Shown: positions 16,321 through 24,122 of the stretch, piece after piece
How positions within the stretch are numbered: the stretch's first letter is position 1
Layout of the letters: the number at the start of each line of letters is the position of its first letter
From: JBMNCR01 sp049366695
GTDB lineage: Bacteria > Bacillota > Clostridia > Eubacteriales > Alkalibacteraceae
Direction of reading: 5' to 3'
NCBI GenBank assembly: GCA_049366695.1
Contig: JBMNCR010000026.1
Span: 1-31,364, forward strand
Length of the DNA stretch: 31,364 bases
The notes under the pieces: generated by a model
The model's database searches: none
What the model was told of the DNA's origin: nothing
The model's input: only the letters and a program-made list of their open reading frames with translations
Translations under genes and position numbers: made by a program

Positions 16321-16962
16321 TTAATAAAAAATATAAGCTATATAAAAATATGGAGCAATAACAGAATTATTTATTGAATTGACTAACACTTCAATATCTC
16401 CAAACAATGCAATACTATAAATAATACTAATAATAATAACATTAATAATGGCGCCTTCTAAAAGACCAATAATACCACCTCCAGTTTTATTAATAAAGTT
16501 TATAACAGGAAGTTTTGATAGCATATCAAACATATGAGCTATTATCGATAATAAAATTTTTACAGCTAAGAAAATTAGAACAAAACTGACAATATGTACA
16601 ATTATATATGCTATAGATGAACTTATGTTGCTTGATAAGTCTATTACTGTATTGTTGATAAATTGTTCTATGTATCCTTGTGCACCTTGTGGTAAATTAG
16701 TAACTTCAGATGAACCAATTATCGAACTAACTTCAGTAGATTTATCTCCTTGAAGAGTCGATGATAAAAACGAGCAAATTTTTTCATCCATTTGTGTATT
16801 TTTAATTATATATTCAGATAATCCCTTGTAAAACATATTCGCAACTACTAAAGAAGCAATAAATGATATCAAAGATGTTAGCGTCAAAACTAATCCACGC
16901 TTTAAACCTACTACAATAAAAAAAATGAATACAACAATCATTAAAATGTCAATCCAAGACAT
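16321..16962 (-). CDS. CvpA family membrane protein
   Basis: A 213-residue polytopic membrane protein with the family N-terminus SWIDILMIVVFIFFIVVGLK followed by RGLVLTLTSLISFI. A large central extracellular-type segment (about 50-105) is followed by further helices near 108-130 and 155-190, including the Gly-rich INKTGGGIIGLLEGA typical of the family's last part. CvpA proteins were named for colicin V production, but the general function is unresolved. ATG at 16962 follows AGGAGGT. It is the first gene of cvpA-mscS-DUF951. Confidence 0.88.
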   Translation of the reverse strand: MSWIDILMIVVFIFFIVVGLKRGLVLTLTSLISFIASLVVANMFYKGLSEYIIKNTQMDEKICSFLSSTLQGDKSTEVSSIIGSSEVTNLPQGAQGYIEQFINNTVIDLSSNISSSIAYIIVHIVSFVLIFLAVKILLSIIAHMFDMLSKLPVINFINKTGGGIIGLLEGAIINVIIISIIYSIALFGDIEVLVNSINNSVIAPYFYIAYIFY

Positions 16963-16994
16963 TTTATACCTCCTAAATTAATATTATTTAGATA

Positions 16995-17003
16995 ATTATA
17001 ACA
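16995..17003 (-). promoter_or_regulatory. Possible extended -10 promoter for cvpA
   Basis: Minus strand TGTTATAAT, a TG-extended -10 with consensus TATAAT, lies about 33 nt upstream of the cvpA ATG. No good -35 hexamer is present at 17 nt. Confidence 0.5.
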
Positions 17004-17099
17004 TATTCTCAGGTCTAGTTAGTATATGTTATAGTATTTAATAGTAAGCAATTGTACGAACAGTTATTCAAGACTAGCTTTTTGGGGTGTTTTCTTACA

Positions 17100-17146
17100 A
17101 CAATAACTATCACCATTAAAAAAATTCGAATGGTGGTAGTTATTGT
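17100..17146 (+). repeat. 18-bp inverted repeat (hairpin)
   Basis: ACAATAACTATCACCATT (17100-17117) pairs with 17129-17146 over 18 positions, with one T-G pair, around an 11-nt loop. The wobble pairs only in plus-strand RNA, and ATATTTTCTT follows on that strand. It may be a plus-strand terminator, or the end of a small mobile element. Confidence 0.7.
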
Positions 17147-17408
17147 ATATTTTCTTGAGTACAACAATAAAACCATTTTTATAATCAATAGGCTACCGTT
17201 AAATAGTACAGTTCAGCTCTTAGATCCGCTCATTATAAACTTCAGAGAAGAAAACCGTTTAGAATTTATCGACTGTTTGAGCATAGCAAGTTGTGAAAAT
17301 CCAGGTCCTCTTTAAGTTCTTTCAATTAATTTTGCAAAAACATGTTTTTTATAGTTTTTTGTAAGTGGTCTTATTCTCTCAATTATTATATTATAATTAC
17401 ACCTCAGT

Positions 17409-17443
17409 GCACATTGGTATATCTAATAGACATATCAATGTGC
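17409..17443. repeat. 12-bp inverted repeat after the UPF0180 gene
   Basis: GCACATTGGTAT (17409-17420) pairs with ATATCAATGTGC (17432-17443), one T-G pair, loop 11 nt. It lies about 33 nt past the UPF0180 stop where a terminator is expected, but neither strand has a T run, so its role is unclear. Confidence 0.6.
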
Positions 17444-17475
17444 TAACGAAAACACAATTCAATAATACTCTTATG

Positions 17476-17745
17476 CTAAAACAAAGGTGTATATAACCTA
17501 TCCTGTAATATTCTATGAATTCTCTTTATATCTTTATTGCAAATATCTATTAACAGAACACCACTACCTTGAGTACTACTCTTTAAATCAAAATCATTTA
17601 TGTCGTTTAAAAAACCTTTGTCATATTTGCTATGATATAAAACCGCATCAACTTTACCTTTAGAATCTAAATTTGTTATTGTGTAACCCAAATCTTTTAA
17701 TTTATTTTGTATTTCTTTATGTTTTTCATCAATAGCAATAATCAT
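17476..17745 (-). CDS. UPF0180 family protein (YkuS-like)
   Basis: An 89-residue protein of unknown function. The start MIIAIDEKHK, the middle KVDAVLYHS and the C-terminal IHRILQDRLYTPLF follow the UPF0180/YkuS pattern. ATG at 17745 follows GAGGTG; a GTG at 17754 overlaps that site and is rejected. It follows the unrecognised membrane protein gene on the same strand with a 65-nt gap, and may be the last gene of the soj-parB transcript. It lacks the Gly-rich segment that I recall in many relatives, so the family call is good but not absolute. Confidence 0.8.
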   Translation of the reverse strand: MIIAIDEKHKEIQNKLKDLGYTITNLDSKGKVDAVLYHSKYDKGFLNDINDFDLKSSTQGSGVLLIDICNKDIKRIHRILQDRLYTPLF

Positions 17746-17810
17746 ACCAATCACCTCAATAGATATTATGGAGGTTTTTTTCTAATTCTATACAATAATA
17801 CAACACATTA

Positions 17811-18299
17811 TTAACTTTTGTTTCTTAGGTATTTCTTTAGATTAATTCCCAAATAACTACCTGAAAATATTACAAAATAAATAAACACTATGTTTATATC
17901 TAACTGTATATATATATCACTCTTATTAAACAATTCCATGATAGGAGTTAATGCTTTATTCCAAAATAATGTCGGCATTCCTAAAAAATAAAACAGATTA
18001 TAATTTTGAACGTCACTTAAACCATATAATACCTGTAATACTTGACAAGTAATCACATAAGAAATAATCGGAAACAAGCTAACTCCACCCAGCAAAAATA
18101 ATTTAGATTCATTTTTGTTATCAACTTTTATACCAAATCTAAAACCAGCTAGCAACCAACCTATTAAAGTAAAAAGAAACGCTGTCCACATTACAAACCC
18201 ATGATTATTATAAGAATGATTAAGTAACAGCGCCATCAAAAGATGAATTGTATTACCTATAACTGCGCACTCAATCATAATTTGCCATATTTTTTTCAT
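17811..18299 (-). CDS. Unrecognised polytopic membrane protein downstream of parB
   Basis: I do not recognise a family. The 162-residue product starts at ATG 18299, just after GGAGGT. Hydrophobic segments are about 8-26, 35-55, 67-91, 100-115 and 133-152, giving four or five membrane helices. A short charged loop KVDNKNESK lies near 58-66 and a basic end KKYLRNKS closes the protein. There is no signal-peptidase site or catalytic motif. Its ribosome site is only 15 nt from a perfect parS site, and the parB stop is 41 nt upstream, so it is probably expressed with soj-parB. A role in chromosome segregation is suggested only by position. Confidence 0.75.
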   Translation of the reverse strand: MKKIWQIMIECAVIGNTIHLLMALLLNHSYNNHGFVMWTAFLFTLIGWLLAGFRFGIKVDNKNESKLFLLGGVSLFPIISYVITCQVLQVLYGLSDVQNYNLFYFLGMPTLFWNKALTPIMELFNKSDIYIQLDINIVFIYFVIFSGSYLGINLKKYLRNKS

Positions 18300-18323
18300 T
18301 TTTACCTCCAAATTCAAAATAAA

Positions 18324-18339
18324 TGTTTCACGTGAAACA
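18324..18339. other. parS site 1
   Basis: Perfect 16-bp palindrome TGTTTCACGTGAAACA matching the conserved bacterial parS consensus. It lies just after the parB stop. It is extended to 22 bp of symmetry by flanking AAA/TTT. It should be bound by the ParB encoded next to it. Confidence 0.96.
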
Positions 18340-18340
18340 T

Positions 18341-19192
18341 TTATTTTTTTATATGCTTAATAATCCTCTCTAACTCGTCGTTACTGTAATATTCTATCTC
18401 TATTTTTCCCTTTGATTTCCCATGTTTAACAAGGACTTTAGTGCCAAAAATATTCTGCAATTCCTCTTGAATATCAATAATGAATTTTTGATCTACATCA
18501 ACTTTATTTGATGTATCTTTATACTGATATTTTTTTATATTATTAGCCTGTTTTTCTGATTCTCTTACAGATAATTTCTCTTTTATAATTTTATTGGCAA
18601 ATTTTTCTCTAATTGCTTCAGGTACTGATAAAATCGCTCTTGCATGCCCAGCGCTTATTAGGTTCTCTTTTATTTTTTTTTGTACTTCTTCAGGTAATTG
18701 AAGCAACCTCAAGGTATTTGTTATTGCCACCCTACTTTTTCCTATTCTTTGAGAAATTTCATTTTGTGTAATATCGAACTTATTAATTAGCTCTTTATAA
18801 GCCACAGCTTCTTCAATAATATTCAAGTCTTCTCTTTGCAAATTCTCAATTAATGCTATTTCCATTACTTCTTTATCAGATATGGTTTTAATAACCACTG
18901 GAACTTTTTTCAATCCTGCAATCATTGCAGCTCTCCATCTTCTCTCTCCAGCAATAATCTGATATCCACTCATATATTTAGATACTACTATTGGCTGTAT
19001 AATCCCATGCAATGACACTGATTGAGCTAATTCACTTAACTTTTCTTCATTAAACTTTTTCCTAGGCTGATCTTTATTTGGTACTATTTCATTTATATCA
19101 ATTTCTTGATTATTATTACTGTATTCTGTGTTCTTACTTTCAGGAATTAATGCATTCAAACCCTTTCCAAGACCTTTTTTTGATTTACTCAC
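18341..19192 (-). CDS. parB: Chromosome partitioning protein ParB (Spo0J)
   Basis: CTP-dependent DNA clamp that loads at parS, spreads and recruits SMC; partner of Soj. The 283 residues include the N-terminal Soj-stimulating basic segment GLGKGLNALIP (7-17), the CTPase motifs GERRWR at 82-87 and ENLQRED at 116-122, and a helix-turn-helix near 142-165. Specificity positions read R154, T160, Q165 and G182 (R, T, Q, G at Caulobacter positions 173, 179, 184, 201), so three of four match the ParB/parS type. The start is GTG at 19192, 1 nt after the soj stop, implying coupling. Three parS sites lie within 2.3 kb. Confidence 0.97.
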   Translation of the reverse strand: MSKSKKGLGKGLNALIPESKNTEYSNNNQEIDINEIVPNKDQPRKKFNEEKLSELAQSVSLHGIIQPIVVSKYMSGYQIIAGERRWRAAMIAGLKKVPVVIKTISDKEVMEIALIENLQREDLNIIEEAVAYKELINKFDITQNEISQRIGKSRVAITNTLRLLQLPEEVQKKIKENLISAGHARAILSVPEAIREKFANKIIKEKLSVRESEKQANNIKKYQYKDTSNKVDVDQKFIIDIQEELQNIFGTKVLVKHGKSKGKIEIEYYSNDELERIIKHIKK

Positions 19193-19193
19193 T

Positions 19194-19961
19194 TTAAATT
19201 TTTCCCTTCTTTATAAATTCTTTAGCAAGTTTAATGTATGCTTCTGCGCCTTTAGATTTAATATCATATTCTAAAATTGTCATTCCATGACTAGGAGCCT
19301 CTGCCAATCTTACATTTCTAGGTATTATTGTCTTGTACACATTCTCACCAAAATATCTACATACCTCGTCAACAACTTGCAAAGAAAGATTAGTCCTCCC
19401 ATCATACATAGTCAACACAATACCTTCGATTCCTAGATCATTATTAAGTCCTCTCTTTACCAAATTGACTGTATTCATTAGTTGACTCACCCCTTCTAGA
19501 GCGTAATACTCGCACTGGATAGGTATTAAAACAGAATTAGAAGTGGCCAAAGCATTAATAGAGATTAAGCCTAATGATGGAGGACAATCAATAAAAACAA
19601 AGTCATATTCCTTTAACATTGGACTCACTATGTTTTTTAATCTTAATTCTCTTTCCTCTACAGAGGTTAACTCTATCTCACAAGCTGATAAATCAGGATT
19701 AGATGGTATTATGTCTAAGTTTGAAAATCTTGATTTTACTACTAACTTCTCCGTACTCACATTGTTAACCAGACCATCATATAAGGAGTATTCTAAGTCA
19801 TCTTCATCAATACCAAACCCACTTGTTGTATTGCCTTGTGGATCGGCATCAATTACTAGAACCTTATGCCCTAGCTGACTTATACAAGTACTTAAATTAA
19901 TATTAGTGGTAGTTTTCCCAACCCCGCCTTTTTGATTAAATATCGAAACAACTTTAGTCAT
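19194..19961 (-). CDS. soj: Chromosome partitioning ATPase ParA (Soj)
   Basis: Deviant Walker ATPase that works with ParB/parS; in Bacillus it also controls DnaA. The 255 residues contain the deviant P-loop KGGVGKTT at 11-18, VIDADPQGNTT (Walker A'-type switch) and FVFIDCPPSLG (Walker B). ATG at 19961 follows GAGGAG. It is the first gene of soj-parB. A parS site lies 75 bp upstream of the start, close enough for ParB spreading to affect its promoter. No internal deletion or frameshift. Confidence 0.97.
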   Translation of the reverse strand: MTKVVSIFNQKGGVGKTTTNINLSTCISQLGHKVLVIDADPQGNTTSGFGIDEDDLEYSLYDGLVNNVSTEKLVVKSRFSNLDIIPSNPDLSACEIELTSVEERELRLKNIVSPMLKEYDFVFIDCPPSLGLISINALATSNSVLIPIQCEYYALEGVSQLMNTVNLVKRGLNNDLGIEGIVLTMYDGRTNLSLQVVDEVCRYFGENVYKTIIPRNVRLAEAPSHGMTILEYDIKSKGAEAYIKLAKEFIKKGKI

Positions 19962-20035
19962 TAATTTTCTCCTCTTGAATATTTATATTCTTATTCTAAC
20001 ATTATTAATATTTATATTAAAGACGTTTCTATAAA

Positions 20036-20051
20036 TGTTTCACGTGAAACA
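20036..20051. other. parS site 2
   Basis: Perfect 16-bp TGTTTCACGTGAAACA palindrome, identical to the other two sites, 75 bp upstream of the soj start codon. Confidence 0.95.
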
Positions 20052-20548
20052 TGTTGGTTTACGTAAGATTACTCTTAAATATGCATACTTTTATTTTTTG
20101 ATCACTATTATTTAACCATCGTTAAACTATCACTCAACCCTATCTCACTACATCTTCCAGAAAAGCTTGCCAGAAAGGGTCTACAGCTGTATACGAATAC
20201 TGTAATACTCTTTTAACCATGGTCGTATATAGCAATAATAAGTTGAAGATACAAAAATTGTGTATATCAGTATATAGGGAGTAATATTATTCACTTCGCT
20301 CTGAATATCCTTTAAAACATTGTTAATCTTCCTTTAAATCATTATTGAACCATTTAACCTCTTGTCAAAACATCATTAAACTATCTCTCAACCCTAACTC
20401 GTTACGTCATTCAGATGAGCATGCGACGAAGGATCTTGACCCTAGATGCATACTATTTACTTTATAGGTAAAGCTTACGATGCCTTTTCCGCATTCTTTC
20501 ATTCCCAGAACACCCTTTCAAATTTATACTTTCTGCTCTTGATCCCAC
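20052..20548. other. Gene-free soj-noc intergenic region
   Basis: About half a kilobase between parS sites 2 and 3 with no plausible gene on either strand: reading frames are short and lack ribosome sites. It contains the 69-bp diverged direct repeat listed next and several shorter echoes of its AACATCNTTAAAC start. No tRNA, riboswitch or known small RNA was recognised. Confidence 0.6.
20114..20436. repeat. Diverged 69-bp direct repeat (two copies)
   Basis: Copy A at 20114-20182 and copy B at 20368-20436 align without gaps; I count 53 identities in 69 (77%). The shared core includes TTAAACTATC and CTCAACCCTA, ending in GGRTCT. The repeat period is 254 bp. The reverse complement of copy B, with CCTTCGTCGCATGC then CTGAATGACG, resembles the TTCGCTNNGCTCAGAATGACG-type interspersed repeats found in many clostridial genomes. 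This resemblance is from memory. Confidence 0.75.
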
Positions 20549-20588
20549 TATCACCCTTAATGTTTCACGTGAAACATTAAGGGTGATA
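20549..20588. repeat. 40-bp perfect palindrome centred on parS site 3
   Basis: TATCACCCTTAA on the left and its exact complement on the right flank the parS core at 20561-20576, giving 20 bp of perfect dyad symmetry on each side. No T run follows on either strand, so it is not a standard terminator despite its strong pairing. Confidence 0.95.
20561..20576. other. parS site 3
   Basis: Perfect TGTTTCACGTGAAACA, in the centre of the longer palindrome 20549-20588, about 110 bp beyond the noc stop. Confidence 0.96.
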
Positions 20589-20603
20589 CAATTTTGCACA
20601 AAT

Positions 20604-20630
20604 AAAAAAAGAGTATCTGAATAATACTCT
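20604..20630 (-). terminator. Terminator of mnmE-mnmG-rsmG-noc
   Basis: Minus strand AGAGTAT (20630-20624), 7-nt loop, ATACTCT (20616-20610), then seven T. It lies 55 nt past the noc stop. Confidence 0.85.
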
Positions 20631-20685
20631 AATAATATCAAAAAAATACATTATGAAAATTATATCATGCCTATAATATTTACTT

Positions 20686-21498
20686 CTATTTATTTTTCAT
20701 GATTTTTATTTTTACTTCTATATACTCATCCATATCCTTTTCACTATATGTAGCTTTAATGCCTGTTTTCAATATTTCACTAAAAGCATTCTTTATTGTA
20801 TTAAGATAAATCCTCATATTAATAAAACTCTTTACCCTTGCTCTTGACTCTTTTGTCAGTTTCTCATCATGATTATTTATTAAAACTTTTTCTCTGATAT
20901 TTTCTATTAACTGCTCAGAATTTTTAACATTCAATTTCTTTTTTACTATATTATTTAAAGCCTCTTTTTGTAACTCTTCCTCTGGCAATCTTAAAAGTGC
21001 TCTAGCATGCCTTTCCGACAAATCATTTTCTAACAATGTTTTTCTAACATCGTCATTTAACCTCAATAATCTCAATTTATTTGCAATTGTCGACTGATTT
21101 TTACCAATTTTTTTTGCAATTTGCTCTTGCGTTAAACTATGTAAATTAATTAATTGACTATAACTCTCAGCTTCTTCTATAAAATTTAAATTTTCTCTTT
21201 GAATATTTTCAATTAATGCAATCATCGCAGAATCTGATTCCTCAACTTTATTTACCACTGCTGGTATTTTTGTTAATCCTGCAATTTTTGATGCTCTTAA
21301 TCTTCGTTCTCCCGAAATCAATTCATATGTTGTATCACTAAATTTTCTTACATTAATTGGTTGTAACACTCCATATTCTTTGATTGATTGAGCTAGCTCT
21401 TCTAATGAAGTGTTTGAAAACTTCGTTCTTGGTTGGTAAGGATTAGGCTTAACAAATTCTATTGGTATATATTCAACCTTCATTATATTGTCTTCCAT
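20686..21498 (-). CDS. noc: Nucleoid occlusion protein Noc (ParB paralogue)
   Basis: ParB-family CTPase that, in Bacillus, blocks Z-ring assembly over the nucleoid. The 270 residues show GERRLR at 63-68, ENIQREN at 97-103 and a helix-turn-helix near 121-145. Specificity positions read Q135, K141, R146 and R163, matching the Noc set (Q, K, K, R at Caulobacter positions 173, 179, 184, 201) with one conservative change; this supports Noc rather than a second ParB. It starts at ATG 21498 after GGAGGT with only MEDNIMKVEYIPIEFVKPNP before the core, so the short amphipathic membrane-targeting helix of Bacillus Noc is absent. It is the last gene of mnmE-mnmG-rsmG-noc, the standard position. Confidence 0.93.
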   Translation of the reverse strand: MEDNIMKVEYIPIEFVKPNPYQPRTKFSNTSLEELAQSIKEYGVLQPINVRKFSDTTYELISGERRLRASKIAGLTKIPAVVNKVEESDSAMIALIENIQRENLNFIEEAESYSQLINLHSLTQEQIAKKIGKNQSTIANKLRLLRLNDDVRKTLLENDLSERHARALLRLPEEELQKEALNNIVKKKLNVKNSEQLIENIREKVLINNHDEKLTKESRARVKSFINMRIYLNTIKNAFSEILKTGIKATYSEKDMDEYIEVKIKIMKNK

Positions 21499-21511
21499 TT
21501 TTTTACCTCCA

Positions 21512-22225
21512 CTATAATGGTTTTTTATTAGGTATACCAGCTTTTCTAGGATATTTCATCGGCGTATTTGAGACTTTTGTTATGGTCACTATGCTTCTTT
21601 TTATATCTGTACTAGGTATTATCATCTCTTTTATACTTGTTATTTCCCCTCCTAATACTTTAAGAGCATTATTTGATTTCTCTACCTCTTCACTAAGCTT
21701 AGGTCCTTTTGATGTAATCATTACTTTTCCGACCTTTAATAAAGGTAAAGACAGTTCACTAAGAATCTGCAAACTTGCTAATGCCTTTGATACTACTATA
21801 TCATATTTTTCTCTATGTTCGATATTTCTTCCTATATTTTCTATTCTTTCATGTATTAATTTTACATCAATATTGAATTTATTACATGCTCTTTCAACAA
21901 ATTTAATTTTTTTTTCTACTGAATCAACTAAAGTAATTTTTAATTCAGGATATACTATCTTTAGTGGTATTCCAGGAAAACCCCCACCCGTACCAATATC
22001 TATCACATTATTTCCATTTTCTAAAATACTTTTATCTAACATAATAATAGAATCAATTATGTGTTTTAGTATAAAATCTTTTTTATCTTTTATTGCAGTG
22101 AGATTAATTTTTTTATTCTCTTCTAGCAAATATTCCATATAACCATAAAGTTTGTTGAGACTATCTTCTTTTATTTCAATATTAATTTTATTTAATAATT
22201 CTTGTAAAAAATTTTTTTCATTCAT
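21512..22225 (-). CDS. rsmG: 16S rRNA G527 N7-methyltransferase
   Basis: SAM-dependent Rossmann methyltransferase (formerly GidB) that makes m7G527 in 16S rRNA. The 237 residues include YMEYLLEENKKINLTAI, SAM motif I as VIDIGTGGGFPGIPLKI, and VVSKALASLQILSELSLPLL. ATG at 22225 overlaps the end of mnmG by 8 nt, so translation is coupled; noc begins 13 nt after its stop. Loss of this enzyme gives low-level streptomycin resistance in several bacteria. Confidence 0.97.
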   Translation of the reverse strand: MNEKNFLQELLNKINIEIKEDSLNKLYGYMEYLLEENKKINLTAIKDKKDFILKHIIDSIIMLDKSILENGNNVIDIGTGGGFPGIPLKIVYPELKITLVDSVEKKIKFVERACNKFNIDVKLIHERIENIGRNIEHREKYDIVVSKALASLQILSELSLPLLKVGKVMITSKGPKLSEEVEKSNNALKVLGGEITSIKEMIIPSTDIKRSIVTITKVSNTPMKYPRKAGIPNKKPL

Positions 22226-24113
22226 TATTTTCTTCCTTTTTTATACTTTTAAATTGCTCCATATACACCATTAAAACGGATATATCTGCAGGAGAAACCC
22301 CTGATATCCTAGATGCTTGCCCCAATGATTTAGGCTTAATACTATTTAATTTTTGCTGAGCTTCCAATCTTAATCCTTTTATATTATTATAATCTATCTC
22401 TTTGGGTATAAACTTATATTCTAATTTTTTAAATTGTTCAACTTGCTTTCTTTGCTTATTAATATAACCTTCATATTTAATTTGTATCTCCACTTCTTCT
22501 GAAACGTCTTTAAGCAATTTTGGCCTATCCTTATCTATTGCAATACATCCCTCATATTTGATTTCAGGTCTCTTCAATAATTCATATAAAGATATACCTG
22601 TGGTTATTTCATTGCTATTCACACTTTTTAGAAAATTATTAACTTCTTCTCTTGGTTTAATTATTGCATTTTTTAGTCTATCTATCTCTTCATATATACT
22701 TTTTACTTTTCTCTTATACTTGTTATATCTATCCTCTTTTATAAGTCCAAATTCATATCCAGTTTTTGTAAGTCTCATATCCGCATTATCTTGTCTAAGT
22801 AATAATCTATATTCTGCTCTCGATGTCATCATTCTATATGGTTCATTTGTTCCTTTAGTCACAATATCATCTATCAATACTCCAATATATGCTTCAGACC
22901 TATCTAATACAAGGGGTTCTTCTTCCTTTATATATTGCACTGCATTTATTCCTGCAATAAGTCCTTGAGCAGCAGCTTCTTCATAGCCTGATGTTCCATT
23001 AACTTGACCTGCGAAAAATAATCCATCTACTTCTTTATGTTCTAATGATATTTTTAACTGTGTTGGTTCTATATTATCGTACTCAATAGCATAAGCAGAC
23101 CTCATTATTTCGACATTTTCCATGCCTTTTATAGTTTTTAACATTTTTAATTGTACCTCTTCAGGTAAGCTTGACGACATTCCTTGAACATACAATTCAT
23201 TTGTTTCTATGCCCTCTGGCTCAATAAATATTTGATGATGTGGTTTATCAGAAAATCTTACCACCTTATCTTCTATTGAGGGACAATATCTAGGACCTAC
23301 ACCTTTAATATTTCCACTATATAATGGTGATAAATGTAAATTATCTCGAATTACTTGATGTGTATCTTTGTTTGTATACGCTAAAAAACAAGGATGTTGA
23401 TTAATTTCTATTTTTTCAGTTTCAAAAGAAAAAGGTACAATTTCTTTATCACCATGTTGTACTTGCATTGCACTAAAATCTACAGTTCTTTTATCAATTC
23501 TTGCTGGTGTCCCTGTTTTAAATCTCATAAAGTTAATATTATATTTTCTTAGGTTTTCAGTTAATCCATTTGATGCAAAAAAACCATTAGGTCCACCTTC
23601 ATAGCTTGTGTCTCCAATAATTATTCTTGATTCCATATATGTTCCAGCTGCAATTATTACAGTTTTTGATTTAAAAAAAGCTCCAGTTTTTGTAATAACT
23701 CCTCTTATTATTTTGTTTTCTACCATGACATTTACTACTTCTTGTTGCTTTATATATAAATCATCTTGATTTTCTAGAATAGATTTCATTCTTTTTTGGT
23801 AATTTAATTTATCAGCTTGAGCACGCAAAGAGTGTACTGCAGGACCTTTTGCAGTATTTAACATTCTACACTGTATCATGGTGTTGTCTATAACCTTTGC
23901 CATTTCTCCACCTAGTGCATCAATTTCTTTAACCAAATGACCCTTTCCTGTACCACCTATTGAAGGATTACATGGCATCATAGCAATTGAATCCAAATTC
24001 ATAGTTAAAAGTAAAGTTTTATACCCTACTCTTGAGCTTGCTAGTGACGCTTCACATCCAGCATGACCAGCACCTACCACTATAACATCATATTCCCCGG
24101 CATTATATTGCAT
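22218..24113 (-). CDS. mnmG: tRNA U34 carboxymethylaminomethyl modification enzyme MnmG
   Basis: FAD-dependent partner of MnmE (GidA) that installs the cmnm5 group on wobble U34. The 631 residues are normal for the long form. The N-terminal FAD motif is YDVIVVGAGHAGCEASLASS; PCNPSIGGTGKGHLVKEIDA and FMRFKTGTPARID are family signatures. The C-terminal MnmE-binding helical domain ends SLGQASRISGVSPADISVLM. It lies 9 nt downstream of mnmE, as needed for stoichiometric expression of the complex. ATG at 24113 has a modest site (TAGGT) upstream. Confidence 0.98.
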   Translation of the reverse strand: MQYNAGEYDVIVVGAGHAGCEASLASSRVGYKTLLLTMNLDSIAMMPCNPSIGGTGKGHLVKEIDALGGEMAKVIDNTMIQCRMLNTAKGPAVHSLRAQADKLNYQKRMKSILENQDDLYIKQQEVVNVMVENKIIRGVITKTGAFFKSKTVIIAAGTYMESRIIIGDTSYEGGPNGFFASNGLTENLRKYNINFMRFKTGTPARIDKRTVDFSAMQVQHGDKEIVPFSFETEKIEINQHPCFLAYTNKDTHQVIRDNLHLSPLYSGNIKGVGPRYCPSIEDKVVRFSDKPHHQIFIEPEGIETNELYVQGMSSSLPEEVQLKMLKTIKGMENVEIMRSAYAIEYDNIEPTQLKISLEHKEVDGLFFAGQVNGTSGYEEAAAQGLIAGINAVQYIKEEEPLVLDRSEAYIGVLIDDIVTKGTNEPYRMMTSRAEYRLLLRQDNADMRLTKTGYEFGLIKEDRYNKYKRKVKSIYEEIDRLKNAIIKPREEVNNFLKSVNSNEITTGISLYELLKRPEIKYEGCIAIDKDRPKLLKDVSEEVEIQIKYEGYINKQRKQVEQFKKLEYKFIPKEIDYNNIKGLRLEAQQKLNSIKPKSLGQASRISGVSPADISVLMVYMEQFKSIKKEENNE

Positions 24114-24122
24114 TTATTTTAC

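Larger units (their letters stand above)
17004..17475. other. 0.47-kb gene-free region with hairpins upstream of cvpA
   Basis: No credible gene: the plus-strand open frame at 17052-17315 begins at TTG without a Shine-Dalgarno, and its translation has no recognisable domain. The region holds two long hairpins (separate entries). A partial direct repeat TACAACAATAA...ACCATT occurs at 17097-17117 and 17160-17177, and there is a 14-bp palindrome AAAAACATGTTTTT near 17336-17349. The stretch 17180-17320 is richer in G+C and less repetitive than ordinary spacer here, so a decayed gene or mobile-element fragment is possible. Confidence 0.5.

Noticed and set aside
17052..17315. Plus-strand open frame of 87 codons in the gap upstream of cvpA
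   Set aside because: It begins at TTG without a Shine-Dalgarno, has no recognisable domain, and crosses the 18-bp hairpin; treated as non-coding.
20052..20548. Possible small RNA or tRNA gene in the soj-noc gap
   Set aside because: No cloverleaf, no CCA-type acceptor arm, no recognisable small-RNA fold and no clear promoter-terminator pair.
21462..22142. Plus-strand 226-codon open frame opposite rsmG and the 5' end of noc
   Set aside because: It is fully antisense to well-conserved genes, has no ribosome site, and its composition is the mirror of the real codons.
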